NCBI RefSeq assembly: GCF_000971055.1
Contig: NZ_LARW01000108.1
Coordinates: forward strand, 1 to 64,000
Source of the DNA: Sphingomonas sp. SRS2
GTDB taxonomy: Bacteria > Pseudomonadota > Alphaproteobacteria > Sphingomonadales > Sphingomonadaceae
DNA: 64,000 bases
Direction: 5' to 3'
Each line of letters opens with the position of its first letter. The stretch's first letter is position 1. This document shows positions 24,091-33,225 of the stretch, one piece after another. The notes under the pieces are model-generated. The model had not been told where the DNA came from, searched no databases, and saw only the letters and a program-made list of their open reading frames with translations. The translations under genes and the position numbers were made by a program.

Positions 24091-24822
24091 ATGCGCGAAG
24101 CCAGCGTCATCGAAAATCTGCGAGCGCGCATCGCGCAGATCGAAGGCGTGGGCGCTCGCCATGGATCGATTCCGTTCGGGCTGGAGGCCATCGACGCCAG
24201 CCTGCCGGGCGGTGGCATAGCGAGCGGCGCGCTGCATGAGGTCGCCGGCAGTCCCGATCTTGCCGACGATGCGAGCGCGACGATCTTTATCGCCGGAATC
24301 CTGGCGCGGGTGGAGGGCCCGGTCCTCTGGTGCCTGCGGTGGCGTGACCTGTTCGCGCCCGCGCTCCAACTCGCGGGGTTGCATCCCGATCGTATAATCT
24401 ATGTCGAGGCGGGCAGCGATGCGAACGTCCTGCTCGCCATGGAAGAATGCCTGCGCCATCCCGGCCTTGGCGGCGTGGTCGGCGAGGTCACCAAATATAG
24501 CACCACGGCATCGAAGCGGCTCCAGCTTGCCGCCGAGGGATCAGGCGTCGCCGCCTTCGTTTTTCGGCGCGCGTCCAAGCCCGAGCTGGCGGCCGAGGGA
24601 ACCGCCGCTGTCACGCGGTGGCGGATTACGGCCAGTCCGAGCGAAGATCTCGGCATCCCGAGCCTCGGCCGCGCGCGCTGGCACGTCGAGCTGGAGCGCG
24701 TGCGCGGGGGGAATCCGCACGCATGGATAGTGGAGGGCTGCGATGCGACGGGTCGTATCGGTCTACCTGCCGCACTGGTCGACAGACCGGCTGCGGCGGC
24801 AGACCGCCAAGTCGCCGCCTGA
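24091..24822 (+). CDS. imuA: ImuA, RecA-like partner of the error-prone DnaE2 mutasome
   Basis: This is a 243-residue RecA-like protein of the ImuA/SulA-like family. It contains F-G-L-E-A-I-D-A-S-L-P-G-G-G-I-A-S-G-A-L-H-E, the hallmark of the family's N-terminal domain, and a degenerate ATP-binding core. ATG 24091 is used; a TTG at 24082 is also in frame. ImuA binds RecA and ImuB during SOS mutagenesis. Its 3' end overlaps imuB by 80 bp in another frame, which is unusual for this operon and enforces coupled expression. Confidence 0.9.
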   Translation: MREASVIENLRARIAQIEGVGARHGSIPFGLEAIDASLPGGGIASGALHEVAGSPDLADDASATIFIAGILARVEGPVLWCLRWRDLFAPALQLAGLHPDRIIYVEAGSDANVLLAMEECLRHPGLGGVVGEVTKYSTTASKRLQLAAEGSGVAAFVFRRASKPELAAEGTAAVTRWRITASPSEDLGIPSLGRARWHVELERVRGGNPHAWIVEGCDATGRIGLPAALVDRPAAAADRQVAA

Positions 24823-26302
24823 CCGGCGCGACACACCAATCCCGACACGCCCGCTCGTCACGGCGATCCCCGATCATGGCCGGCGTATCGTCGCGGCGGT
24901 CGATGCCGGCGCACGCGCGCTCGGTATTTCGCCCGGCATGACCATCACCAAGGCGCGCTCGTTCGCGCCGGAGCTCGACATCGTCGACGCGCAACCCGAA
25001 GCCGATGTCGAGGGATTGCGCCGCCTGGCGCTATGGGCGGGCCAGCGATACTCGCCGATCGTCGCGCCCGATGCACCTGACGGTCTGTGGCTCGACATTA
25101 CCGGCTGCGCCGCCCTGTTCAGCACCGAGGCGGCCTTGCTCAAGGATCTCCACCGCCGCGTGGCCGCCTTCGGCGTATCGGTCCAGATCGCCGTGGCCGA
25201 CACCGCGGGTTGTGCCCATGCGGTAGCGCGGCATGTTCCCGCCGGTCGGCCGGTGACGATCGAACCTGGTGATCATCGTAAAGCGATCGCACTCCTTCCT
25301 ATAGCGGCGCTGCGGCTCGAAGCCGATGTCGTTGAGGGACTGCGAAAGCTCGGCTTCGAACGGGTCGAGCAATTGATCGGCGCGCCGCGCGGGCCGCTCG
25401 CCAAGCGGTTCGGCCGTAGCCTGCACCGTCGGCTCGATCAGGCGCTTGGGACTGTGGCCGAACCGATCGAGCCGATATTCCCCGAGCATCTGCCCCGCGC
25501 GCGCTGCGGCTTCATGGAGCCAATCGCGACAGCGGAGGCGTTTGCCAAGGTGATCGGCGATCTCGTCGCCGAAATCGTCGATCAGCTTGGTCGGGTGGGC
25601 AAGGGGGCGCGGCGCCTCGATTGCTATTTCCACCGGGTTGACGGGCATACGCAGGTCATCCGGGTCGGCACGGCCACGCCGAGCCGCGACCAGGCCCATC
25701 TGTCGAAGCTTCTTTGCGCGAAGATCGAGACCGTCGAGCCAGGTCTTGGGATCGAATCGATGACCTTGCTGGTCTCGCTGATGGAGGCCGTCGCCGCCCG
25801 ACAGGGCGAGAGCCTGGAGCGCCTGGGCCAGCGCGGGCCGGATCTCGCCGCCCTGGTCGACACCCTCTCCAACCGCTTCGGCAGTCGGTGCCTGCACCGC
25901 ATGGCGCCGCACCCGAGCGAGATGCCCGAGCGCTCGGCGGCGAGTTCATCGGCGCTCGATACCGCGCGGGGCGCGGGCTGGGACGATGATCTGCCGCGCC
26001 CCGCGCGGATGCTGGCGCGGCCCGAAGCGATCGAGGTCATCGCGCTTCTGCCCGATGACGCGCCGAGGATGTTCATCTGGCGCGGCAAGCGATACCGGGT
26101 CACGCAGGGCGACGGACCCGAACGGCTGCACGGCGAATGGTGGCGCGACGCCGGGATCGAGAGCGCGCAGCCGCTCAGCATCCGCGACTATTATCAGGTC
26201 GAGACCCTGAGCGGCGGCCGTTACTGGCTGTTCCGGGCAGGCGATGGAGAGAACCGGTCGACCGGATCGATGCGCTGGTTCCTGCACGGGGCGTTCGCGT
26301 GA
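24743..26302 (+). CDS. imuB: ImuB, catalytically dead Y-family-like polymerase hub
   Basis: This 519-residue protein begins [12 protein letters not shown], the typical ImuB start in which the first catalytic acidic residue of Y-family polymerases is missing. Polymerase-like sequence follows (A-L-G-I-S-P-G-M, then W-L-D-I-T-G-C), with a C-terminal region resembling the family's beta-clamp and ImuA contact part. It acts as scaffold linking DnaE2, ImuA and the sliding clamp. Its stop overlaps the dnaE2 start (GTGA). Confidence 0.92.
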   Translation: MRRVVSVYLPHWSTDRLRRQTAKSPPDRRDTPIPTRPLVTAIPDHGRRIVAAVDAGARALGISPGMTITKARSFAPELDIVDAQPEADVEGLRRLALWAGQRYSPIVAPDAPDGLWLDITGCAALFSTEAALLKDLHRRVAAFGVSVQIAVADTAGCAHAVARHVPAGRPVTIEPGDHRKAIALLPIAALRLEADVVEGLRKLGFERVEQLIGAPRGPLAKRFGRSLHRRLDQALGTVAEPIEPIFPEHLPRARCGFMEPIATAEAFAKVIGDLVAEIVDQLGRVGKGARRLDCYFHRVDGHTQVIRVGTATPSRDQAHLSKLLCAKIETVEPGLGIESMTLLVSLMEAVAARQGESLERLGQRGPDLAALVDTLSNRFGSRCLHRMAPHPSEMPERSAASSSALDTARGAGWDDDLPRPARMLARPEAIEVIALLPDDAPRMFIWRGKRYRVTQGDGPERLHGEWWRDAGIESAQPLSIRDYYQVETLSGGRYWLFRAGDGENRSTGSMRWFLHGAFA

Positions 26303-29300
26303 GCGAGAGCCAAGCCCGTTATGTCGAGCTGCAGGTCACGACCCATTTCAGCTTCCTGCGCGGTGCGTCGAGCCCGGAGGAGTTGTTCGTCACGGCCGCG
26401 CGCATGGAGTTGCCCGCGCTCGGCATCGTCGACCGCAATTCGGTCGCCGGCATCGTGCGGGCCTGGGACGCCGAGAAGACGACCGGCGTCCGCGCCATCA
26501 TCGGCTGTCGGCTCGATCTCACCGACGGGACGGCGCTGCTGGTCTATCCGACCGACAGGGCGGCCTATGGCCGCATGTGCCGGCTCCTCAGCGTTGGCAA
26601 AGGCCGGGCAGGGAAGGGCGCTTGCCACCTTGAATGGTCCGATGTCGCGGAGTGGAACGAAGGGCTTCTCGCGATGCTCGTCCCCGATCGCGCCGATGCG
26701 GTGACCGAGGCCGCGCTGGCGCGGACGAAGCGCATGTTCGGCGATCGCGCCCATATGGCGCTCGTCGTCAGGCGGCGGCCGAAGGACGCAATCCGCCTGC
26801 GCGATCTGTCGGCGCTCGCGGCCGCCGCAGGCGTGCCGACCATCGCCACCAACGACGTCCTCTATCACACGCCCGAACGTCGGCTGCTGCAGGATGTGGT
26901 CACCTGCATCCGGGAGAAATGCACGATCGATACGCTGGGGGCCGCGCGCGAGCGATTTGCCGATCGCTATCTCAAGACCGGCGAGGAGATGGAGCGGCTC
27001 TTTCGTCGCTATCTGAAGGACACGCGGCCAGTCGCGCGCAGCGTCGAGTTCGCGGCGAGCTGCACGTTCAGCCTCGACGAACTCAAATATCAATATCCCG
27101 ACGAGATCCAGGTGCCGGGCCGCACCCCGCAACAGGAACTCGAACGGCTGACCTGGGAGAAGGCCCCCGAACGCTATCCCGAAGGTATCGAAGGCAAGGT
27201 GCGCGCGCAGCTGGAGCATGAGCTTCGGCTCATCGCCCAGCTCGACTATGCGCCCTACTTCCTGACCGTCCATGCGATCGTCGCGGAAGCGCGGCGGCGC
27301 GAGATCCTGTGTCAGGGCAGGGGGTCGGCCGCGAACAGCGCGGTCTGTTATGTGCTTGGCATCACCTCGATCGACCCGGTCCGCTCGGAACTGCTGTTCG
27401 AGCGTTTCGTCTCGGCCGAGCGCCGCGAGCCGCCCGATATCGATGTCGATTTCGAACATGAGCGCCGCGAAGAGGTGATCCAGTGGATCTACGAGACCTA
27501 TGGCCGGACGCGTTCCGCGCTGACCGCCGTCGTCACGCGCTACCGCGCGCGCGGCGCGGTGCGCGAGGTCGGCAAGGCGCTGGGACTGTCGGAGGACATG
27601 ACGGCCGGCCTGTCGGGTGCGGTCTGGGGATATAGCCGCGAAGGCGTCGAGGCGAAGCACGCGGAGGAGCTCAATCTCGACCTGAGCGACAGGCGCCTCG
27701 CGCTGACGCTTGAACTGGCGCGGACGCTGATCAACACGCCGCGCCACTTGTCGCAGCATCCCGGCGGGTTCGTGCTGACCCGCGATCGGCTCGACGAGCT
27801 TGTGCCGATCGAACCGGCGGCGATGGACGATCGCCAGGTCATCGAATGGGACAAGGATGACATCGACGCCCTGGGCTTCATGAAGGTCGATGTGCTGGCG
27901 CTCGGGATGCTGAGCTGCATGCGCCGCGCGTTCGCGTTTCTCGAGAACGACAAGGGCATCAAGCACGACCTCGCGACGATCCCGGCCGAAGATCCCGCGA
28001 CCTATGCGATGATCAGGAAGGCAGACACCTTGGGCGTCTTCCAGATCGAATCCCGCGCGCAGATGGCCTCGATCCCGCTGATGGCTTCGAAGACCTTCTA
28101 CGATCTCGTGATCCAGGTCGCGATCGTCCGCCCGGGTCCAATCCAGGGCGACATGGTCCATCCCTACAGGCGGCGACGTAACGGCGAGGAGGCCGTCACC
28201 TATCCGACCGAGGAGCTGCGCCGGGTACTGGAAAAGACGCTCGGCGTGCCCCTGTTTCAGGAGCAGGCGATGCGGGTGGCGATCGAGTGCGCCGGCTTCA
28301 CGGCAAGCGAGGCCGATCTGTTGCGGCGCGCGATGGCGACATTCAAGCTCACGGGCGGGGTCAGCCATTTTCGCGACAAGCTGATCAGCGGCATGGTCGG
28401 CCGCGGCTATGATCAGGAGTTCGCGGAAAAGACGTTCAAGCAGATTGAAGGCTTCGGTTCCTACGGCTTCCCTGAGAGCCATGCCGCGAGCTTCGCGCTG
28501 ATCGCCTATGCGTCGAGCTGGATGAAATGCCATCATCCCGACGCCTTCTGCGCGGCATTGCTCAACGCGCAGCCCATGGGGTTTTACGCGCCGGCGCAGA
28601 TCGTGCGCGACGCGCGCCAGCATGGCGTCGACGTGCGGCCGATCGACGTGAACGCCAGTCGATGGGATTGCACGCTGGAAGCGAGCCGCGGACGGCACAA
28701 GGCCGTCCGTCTCGGGCTGCGCATGGCACGCGACCTCTCGAACGCAGACGGTGCGGCGATCGTCACCGCGCGTGGCACGACGGCTTATGCCAGCATCGAA
28801 GAGATCCAGCGCCGTGCCGGCGTCGGGCGCGGCGCGCTCGACCGGATCGGCGATGCCGACGGGTTTGGATCGCTGGGCGCGGACCGCCGCTCCGGGCTGT
28901 GGGAGGTCAAGGGCCTCGGAAGCGCGGCGCTACCACTATTCGCGGCTGCCGATAAACGCGACGGCGAGCTGCGGCAGGAGGCGATCGAGCCGACGGTCAT
29001 CCTTGCGTCGATGGGGGAGGGCGCGGAGGTGGTCGAAGACTACCGCGCTTCGGGCCTATCGCTCCGGGCGCATCCGCTCGCATTCCTGCGCGACGAACTC
29101 AAGGCCCGCAAGATGATCACCTGTGAGGCGCTGCGCACCACCAAGGATGGGCGCTGGATCGAGCTCGCCGGCATCGTTCTCGTCCGGCAGAAACCGGGGA
29201 GCGCGAAGGGCGTCATGTTCATCACGCTGGAGGATGAGACCGATGTTGCCAACCTCGTGGTGTGGACCAAGGTCTTCGAGGCCAACCGTCGCACGGTGCT

Positions 29301-29616
29301 CGGCGCGTCGATGATGGGTGTGCGTGGCCAGGTCCAGCGCGAAGGCGAGGTCATCCACATCATCGCCCAGCGGCTCGACGATTTGTCGGGCATGCTGGCA
29401 AGCGTCGGCCGCCGCGCGGACGTCGCCGAGATCTATCGGGTCAGCAGGGCAGACGTGGTCAGAAACCCGATGTCACCGGACCCGCGCGATCCCGAGCATC
29501 AGCCCCTGGGGCGGGCCGCGAGGGAAATCTACATTCCCGATCTGCGGCTCGGGTCCGGGATCATCCCCGGCCAACCGACCGAGGGCATCAAGATTAAGCC
29601 GCGCGATTTTCGCTGA
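26299..29616 (+). CDS. dnaE2: DnaE2, error-prone DNA polymerase III alpha subunit
   Basis: This 1105-residue C-family polymerase is used for translesion synthesis. The N-terminal PHP domain starts with [17 protein letters not shown] and the palm carries the catalytic P-D-I-D-V-D-F-E at about residues 379-386. A helix-hairpin-helix and an OB fold follow toward the C-terminus (G-I-V-L-V-R-Q[10 protein letters not shown]). GTG 26299 overlaps the imuB stop. It is the last gene of the SOS cassette and faces a terminator shared with the convergent ssb gene. A plasmid-borne copy raises the mutation capacity of the host. Confidence 0.95.
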   Translation: MSESQARYVELQVTTHFSFLRGASSPEELFVTAARMELPALGIVDRNSVAGIVRAWDAEKTTGVRAIIGCRLDLTDGTALLVYPTDRAAYGRMCRLLSVGKGRAGKGACHLEWSDVAEWNEGLLAMLVPDRADAVTEAALARTKRMFGDRAHMALVVRRRPKDAIRLRDLSALAAAAGVPTIATNDVLYHTPERRLLQDVVTCIREKCTIDTLGAARERFADRYLKTGEEMERLFRRYLKDTRPVARSVEFAASCTFSLDELKYQYPDEIQVPGRTPQQELERLTWEKAPERYPEGIEGKVRAQLEHELRLIAQLDYAPYFLTVHAIVAEARRREILCQGRGSAANSAVCYVLGITSIDPVRSELLFERFVSAERREPPDIDVDFEHERREEVIQWIYETYGRTRSALTAVVTRYRARGAVREVGKALGLSEDMTAGLSGAVWGYSREGVEAKHAEELNLDLSDRRLALTLELARTLINTPRHLSQHPGGFVLTRDRLDELVPIEPAAMDDRQVIEWDKDDIDALGFMKVDVLALGMLSCMRRAFAFLENDKGIKHDLATIPAEDPATYAMIRKADTLGVFQIESRAQMASIPLMASKTFYDLVIQVAIVRPGPIQGDMVHPYRRRRNGEEAVTYPTEELRRVLEKTLGVPLFQEQAMRVAIECAGFTASEADLLRRAMATFKLTGGVSHFRDKLISGMVGRGYDQEFAEKTFKQIEGFGSYGFPESHAASFALIAYASSWMKCHHPDAFCAALLNAQPMGFYAPAQIVRDARQHGVDVRPIDVNASRWDCTLEASRGRHKAVRLGLRMARDLSNADGAAIVTARGTTAYASIEEIQRRAGVGRGALDRIGDADGFGSLGADRRSGLWEVKGLGSAALPLFAAADKRDGELRQEAIEPTVILASMGEGAEVVEDYRASGLSLRAHPLAFLRDELKARKMITCEALRTTKDGRWIELAGIVLVRQKPGSAKGVMFITLEDETDVANLVVWTKVFEANRRTVLGASMMGVRGQVQREGEVIHIIAQRLDDLSGMLASVGRRADVAEIYRVSRADVVRNPMSPDPRDPEHQPLGRAAREIYIPDLRLGSGIIPGQPTEGIKIKPRDFR

Positions 29617-29628
29617 CCGCAGACATGG

Positions 29629-29659
29629 AAAAAGGCCCGGTGGCTTTCGCCACCGGGCC
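29629..29659 (-). terminator. Rho-independent terminator of ssb
   Basis: GGCCCGGTGGC and GCCACCGGGCC form a perfect 11-bp stem around TTTC (29634-29659). Read on the minus strand it is followed by TTTTTCC, so it terminates ssb; it may also act on dnaE2 transcripts from the other side. Confidence 0.85.
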
Positions 29660-29668
29660 GATGCCGCT

Positions 29669-30082
29669 TCAGAAGGGGATGTCATCGTCTTCGGTCGTGT
29701 CGTTGCCGTTGCCCGACCGCTCGGAGGCCTGACGGGCGCGGGTGAGGAAGGTGACTTCGTCGGCGATGATCTCGGTACCGTAGCGCTTGATGTCGTCCTG
29801 GTCGGTCCAGGTCGTGTAGTGGATCCTGCCGCGGACCATCACCTTCATGCCCTTCTGGACATAGTCCTCGACGGTCTTGCCAACGCCGTTGAAGCAGGTG
29901 ATCCGGTGCCATTCGGTGTCCTCGACGCGGTAGCCGTCGCGATCCTTGATGACCTTGCCGTCGCTGTCGCGCTTCGGCCGCGAGGTTGCGAGCGAGAAGT
30001 GGGTGATCTTGGTGCCGCCCTGCGTGGTGCGGACTTCCGGGGTGGCGCCGACATTGCCGGCGAGGATGACGATGTTCTGCAT
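29669..30082 (-). CDS. ssb: Single-stranded DNA-binding protein
   Basis: This 137-residue SSB has the OB-fold start M-Q-N-I-V-I-L-A-G-N-V-G, W-H-R-I-T-C-F-N and G-x-V-x-V-R-G-R-I motifs, and the acidic tail D-D-D-I-P-F that recruits partner proteins. Plasmid SSBs coat the incoming strand during conjugation and blunt the SOS response. It is preceded by a long structured leader (repeat at 30156-30260) and followed by a strong terminator, so it forms its own transcription unit. Confidence 0.95.
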   Translation of the reverse strand: MQNIVILAGNVGATPEVRTTQGGTKITHFSLATSRPKRDSDGKVIKDRDGYRVEDTEWHRITCFNGVGKTVEDYVQKGMKVMVRGRIHYTTWTDQDDIKRYGTEIIADEVTFLTRARQASERSGNGNDTTEDDDIPF

Positions 30083-30155
30083 GTCGAGGTTTCCTTATCT
30101 GTCGGCCGAGGGATGATCCCTTCGACTGATCCCCGAAAAAGGCGGCCAGGACGGT

Positions 30156-30260
30156 GCCTCCACCAAAACGCGCCAGCGCGCAGGGGAACCCCGAGGCGAG
30201 GGGTGGTGCGGGCAGCCGTGGCACACGGCAACTCGGCCCGAAGGATCGCGGGTTGGAGGC
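30156..30260 (-). repeat. Structured leader repeat, copy 1 (upstream of ssb)
   Basis: The core 30200-30240 is 40/41 identical to 32456-32496. It contains the hairpin GCCGTG-GCA-CACGGC and is enclosed by complementary arms GCCTCCA (30156-30162) and TGGAGGC (30254-30260). It lies 118 bp upstream of the ssb start and would be in its 5' untranslated leader or act on ssDNA; see findings. Confidence 0.75.
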
Positions 30261-30876
30261 GGCGAACGGCCGACTTAGGGGTCAGGTGAAAGAGAAGGGA
30301 TTGTCCCTCACTGCCGACACGAACACGGGAAACAGTGCAGGATCGTCCGCCATTCTCGCCTGTGTCCACGCGCCGGATCTCTCGACCCGGCGGCACCAAG
30401 ATAATCCACTTCCTTCCCGCCCGGCCGCAAAGAGCCAGCGACGGCGCAACCAGATAAGCCGGCCCCCGATAGACCGAGGACCATTGGCACCGATCCCAAG
30501 CGGGCATCGGCAAGCTCGAGGAGATCCACAGATGGTCAGATTGTGTCGGCCCCCGGCCCTTGATTCATGGCATGATCTCAACCGGCACGTTCGCGCATCG
30601 TCTCGCACCGACCTGACAGACGCATTGCCACCGACGTCCATCTGCTCAGGCGCCGCGCGTATCGGGAAAGGAACGACACACGTTTCGCCGACATCACGGT
30701 GAACGGGTTTGCGCCGGCACGCCGAGGACCTTGAGGATCGGTTTCAGCCGCCGGCCCGCAGCTTGCCAGTGATCGACAAGCTCAAAAGAGCGGGCTGCAA
30801 TGAACCATTCCCGATCACGCCGCCGCATGGCTCAAGGCGCTGGCGATTCATTCGAACAGACGGCAATCTGGGCAGA
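30261..30876. other. Region without a recognisable gene
   Basis: Frames on both strands here have low-complexity, Arg/Pro-rich translations and no ribosome binding sites worth naming. It may hold the promoter for ssb (minus strand) and for the degenerate gene that follows. Otherwise I see nothing in it. Confidence 0.4.
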
Positions 30877-31418
30877 ATGCCAAATTCGACGTCCCAAAAG
30901 CCGCCCGCCGATCGCCGCGATCTTGAGTATTTCGCAATGGCAGTTTGTTACGGCAACGCGGCAACCTTGCTGAACGAGCAACCGGTAACGGACAAACCAG
31001 TCCATTGGCCCTTCTTCCAGCTTGTGGCGCATGCGCTGGAGCTTTCGCTCAAGGCAGTCCTCAGCCACCAAGGCCGGGACGAAGAATGGCTAATGATGAT
31101 TGGGCACAGTCTTGAGCGCTGCTACACGCAGGCATCAGCGGCGGCCTGTATACCGATCGCGATCCAGCAACCGACGCGCTCATGGGTTCGCTCGACGAAC
31201 CCCATGCGCTCCAGGTCTTCCGATACCCTCAGAACTCTCGTTGGGTTGCCCCAGATCCGCATTGGACAATCCAGACAATGGAGACCCACCTCGAAATCGT
31301 GAGGCGCTATCTCGCCGTCCAGACGGGAGCAGATCGCCGACAAGTTTGGAGGGGCACCGGGAAAACCAGTGCCCCCGCAAGGTCAGCGGGATCGCTGCCG
31401 GCGTTCCGGATCGAGTGA
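30877..31418 (+). pseudogene. Frameshifted HEPN-like hypothetical gene
   Basis: The first part (30877 to about 31137) encodes a plausible helical protein: D-L-E-Y-F-A-M-A-V-C-Y-G-N-A-A and L-V-A-H-A-L-E-L-S-L-K-A-V-L with a following G-H-S-L-E-R-C-Y-T-Q-A. The continuation (G-G-L-Y-T-D-R-D-P-A-T-D-A-L, then F-R-Y-P and W-T-I-Q-T-M-E-T-H) lies in another frame from about 31140, so a 1-base deletion or 2-base insertion has broken the gene. The helical pattern with A-x-E-L-x-L-K resembles HEPN-type proteins, but this is a guess. The end beyond 31350 is uncertain. Confidence 0.5.
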
Positions 31419-32342
31419 CGCTGGCGCTGTTCCCAGCGGTCCCCGACGATCGACGACCCGGATGTTGCGCGCTTTCGCCTCGATCACGAGGCGTTCGGTG
31501 ACGCCGTTGCCCTGAAAGGCGATCACGAACCTCGGCTTGAGCGAAAGCATTTGCTCGTTGCGCCGGAACCCCGCCCGATCGCCGAGCTTGCGATCCAGGC
31601 CGAACCGCACCTGCTGGATGCCGTTCTGCTCGGCCCAGGATGCCGCGAGCCGCTCGATTCCCTTCATGTCGCCGCCATGGACAAGGTACATATCGCCGAC
31701 ATGGACGCGCACCTTGTTCAGGGTGCCGAGCAGATTATCGGCGAACGTCTTCATATCGGCATCGTTGGGGAAGGTCAGGCGACCACCCGCGAACACCACC
31801 GGCGTACCCTGCGCCGTGTTTGCGGTGAGCGCCCGCTCGCGTCGCGCCCGCAGGAAGGCATGCCCATCGACGATCCCGGCGGTGACGCCCAGCGAGATGC
31901 GATTGCCAGACGATGGCACCCATGACCGGCCAGTCTCGCGGATATAGTGCGCGGCGGCGACATCGCGCATGATCTCGAACGAGCCAGCAGATTCCTCGAC
32001 CTTCTTGGCAAGATCGATCTTCTCCTCGAGATTGGCCGTGCTGATCTCGGAGCCGTCCTGTTCGGCGAGGAGCAGGCGGATGTCGTCGGTCAACCGGTCG
32101 ACCAGCCCGTGCTTCTTGGCGGCGGCACGATGGAAAAGGTTCACCAGACCCCACCCCAGATCTTCGATGTCACGCTCGAGCGACGTGTTTCCCATCGTCG
32201 TGAAGAGATCGCTCCAGATTGCGGTGACGGTCTGCTCCAGGGCCTCGACGGGCGGCGGTGCCATGCCGGTCAATTCTTCGGCGCGGGGTTCGAGGTGCCC
32301 TAGCTCCAGTGCCGCGAGCGCGGCTGCAAGCGATGTGGACAT
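31383..32342 (-). CDS. DUF2493 (SLOG/YspA-like) domain protein
   Basis: This 319-residue protein has an N-terminal helical part (about 1-180) and a C-terminal nucleotide-binding SLOG-like domain of the DUF2493 type: V-V-F-A-G-G-R-L-T-F, then L-V-H-G-G-D-M-K-G-I-E-R-L-A, R-N-E-Q-M-L and P-R-F-V-I-A-F-Q-G-N-G-V-T. Such domains bind or cleave nucleotide-derived ligands and are common on conjugative elements beside ssb and ardC-like genes; the role there is unknown. A structured leader repeat lies 56 bp upstream of its ATG. Confidence 0.82.
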   Translation of the reverse strand: MSTSLAAALAALELGHLEPRAEELTGMAPPPVEALEQTVTAIWSDLFTTMGNTSLERDIEDLGWGLVNLFHRAAAKKHGLVDRLTDDIRLLLAEQDGSEISTANLEEKIDLAKKVEESAGSFEIMRDVAAAHYIRETGRSWVPSSGNRISLGVTAGIVDGHAFLRARRERALTANTAQGTPVVFAGGRLTFPNDADMKTFADNLLGTLNKVRVHVGDMYLVHGGDMKGIERLAASWAEQNGIQQVRFGLDRKLGDRAGFRRNEQMLSLKPRFVIAFQGNGVTERLVIEAKARNIRVVDRRGPLGTAPASLDPERRQRSR

Positions 32343-32397
32343 GATAGCGAGCCTTTCTGTCTGTGCCGGCGGCCTCTCCGCCGGATGCGCATCCTCT

Positions 32398-32530
32398 GGG
32401 CGCCCGCAAAAGAGGCGCTGGCACCGAGGCGCAGCCGAGGGGAACTCGCGAACAAGGGGTGGTGCGGGCAGCCGTGGTACACGGCAACTCGGCCCGCCGG
32501 TCGCGGGTTGCCAGCGCCTCGCGGGCGCCC
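32398..32530 (-). repeat. Structured leader repeat, copy 2 (upstream of the DUF2493 gene)
   Basis: Core 32456-32496 matches copy 1 (40/41). The whole is closed by a 22-bp inverted repeat (GGGCGCCCGC + GAGGCGCTGGCA at 32398-32423 against TGCCAGCGCCTC + GCGGGCGCCC at 32509-32530) with an AAAA bulge. The inner hairpin is GCCGTG-GTA-CACGGC. Confidence 0.8.
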
Positions 32531-32586
32531 ATATGCCGCATCCTCTGGCGGGGAGGTGTCGGGACAGGCCGGCTCTTGCCCAGTCC

Positions 32587-32886
32587 TCATGCGCTGCCGT
32601 CCGCCCGGAACGGGGGTATCTCCAAGTCCGCAGCAGCGAAATGCGCCAGCACCGCCGCGTAGCTTCCGAGGCCGCGCACCGTCTCGACCGACATCAGGAT
32701 CTCGTCGTCGTCAGATGCTGTGAAGCTCCGTGCATCCGTGCCATCGAAAACGAGGCGCTCGGGACCGAACGACCCTGACGCGCCGCCCGCCCAGCGGGCA
32801 AAGATGAGGCCATGATCGATGCAGAATGTCTCGATCGCGTCGAACCGGCCCCAGGCGACCTCAAGGCCAACCAGATAGAGGGACAC
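32587..32886 (-). CDS. Hypothetical protein, 99 residues
   Basis: This acidic protein starts M-S-L-Y-L-V-G-L-E-V-A-W-G-R-F-D and has a central G-G-A-S-G-S-F-G-P-E-R-L motif. I recognise no family. The ATG is preceded by GAGAGGAGAG, a strong ribosome binding site, and the frame sits in line with the minus-strand genes on both sides, so it is likely real. The upstream 340 bp are rich in hairpins. Confidence 0.55.
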   Translation of the reverse strand: MSLYLVGLEVAWGRFDAIETFCIDHGLIFARWAGGASGSFGPERLVFDGTDARSFTASDDDEILMSVETVRGLGSYAAVLAHFAAADLEIPPFRADGSA

Positions 32887-33225
32887 TCAAGAGGACTCTC
32901 CTCTCAAAGATTGGGCCGTCGGTTTGTTTGGCGTACTGAAGGGGCAAGAAGCCCCGCGCGCGGGTACGCGCGGGGCCGGGCTTCACCCGGGTGAGCGGTG
33001 TGGGTTATGCCGGGTGGCACGGAATATCGATCCCGTGCGACAGAAAGCAGACATAGCAGACGCCCCCGCCTGCTATGTCCCTCGCGAGCTATGGCAAATC
33101 CGGCTCACCGCCCATTGGTGGGCCGCACCTGAAGAGGCGGCACCTTGTCGGTGCCGCCTCAGTCGTCTCGAACCTGGAAAGGTCCAATGTCTCGGACGCT
33201 GCCTCACCTCTGGGGTGAGCGGGCG
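32887..33225. other. Hairpin-rich intergenic region
   Basis: There is no gene here. Notable inverted repeats: CCCCGCGC / GCGCGGGG (about 32955-32978), GACATAGCAG / CTGCTATGTC (about 33049-33078) and GAGGCGGCACC / GGTGCCGCCTC (33134-33160). The last lies past the end of the ArdC-like gene and may act as its terminator. The others could belong to the leader of the 99-residue gene. Confidence 0.55.

Noticed and set aside
26221-28698. 825-codon open frame antisense to dnaE2
   Set aside because: It mirrors the high-GC dnaE2 codons, has an Arg/His/Asp-rich translation without any family motif, and dnaE2 is certain on the other strand.
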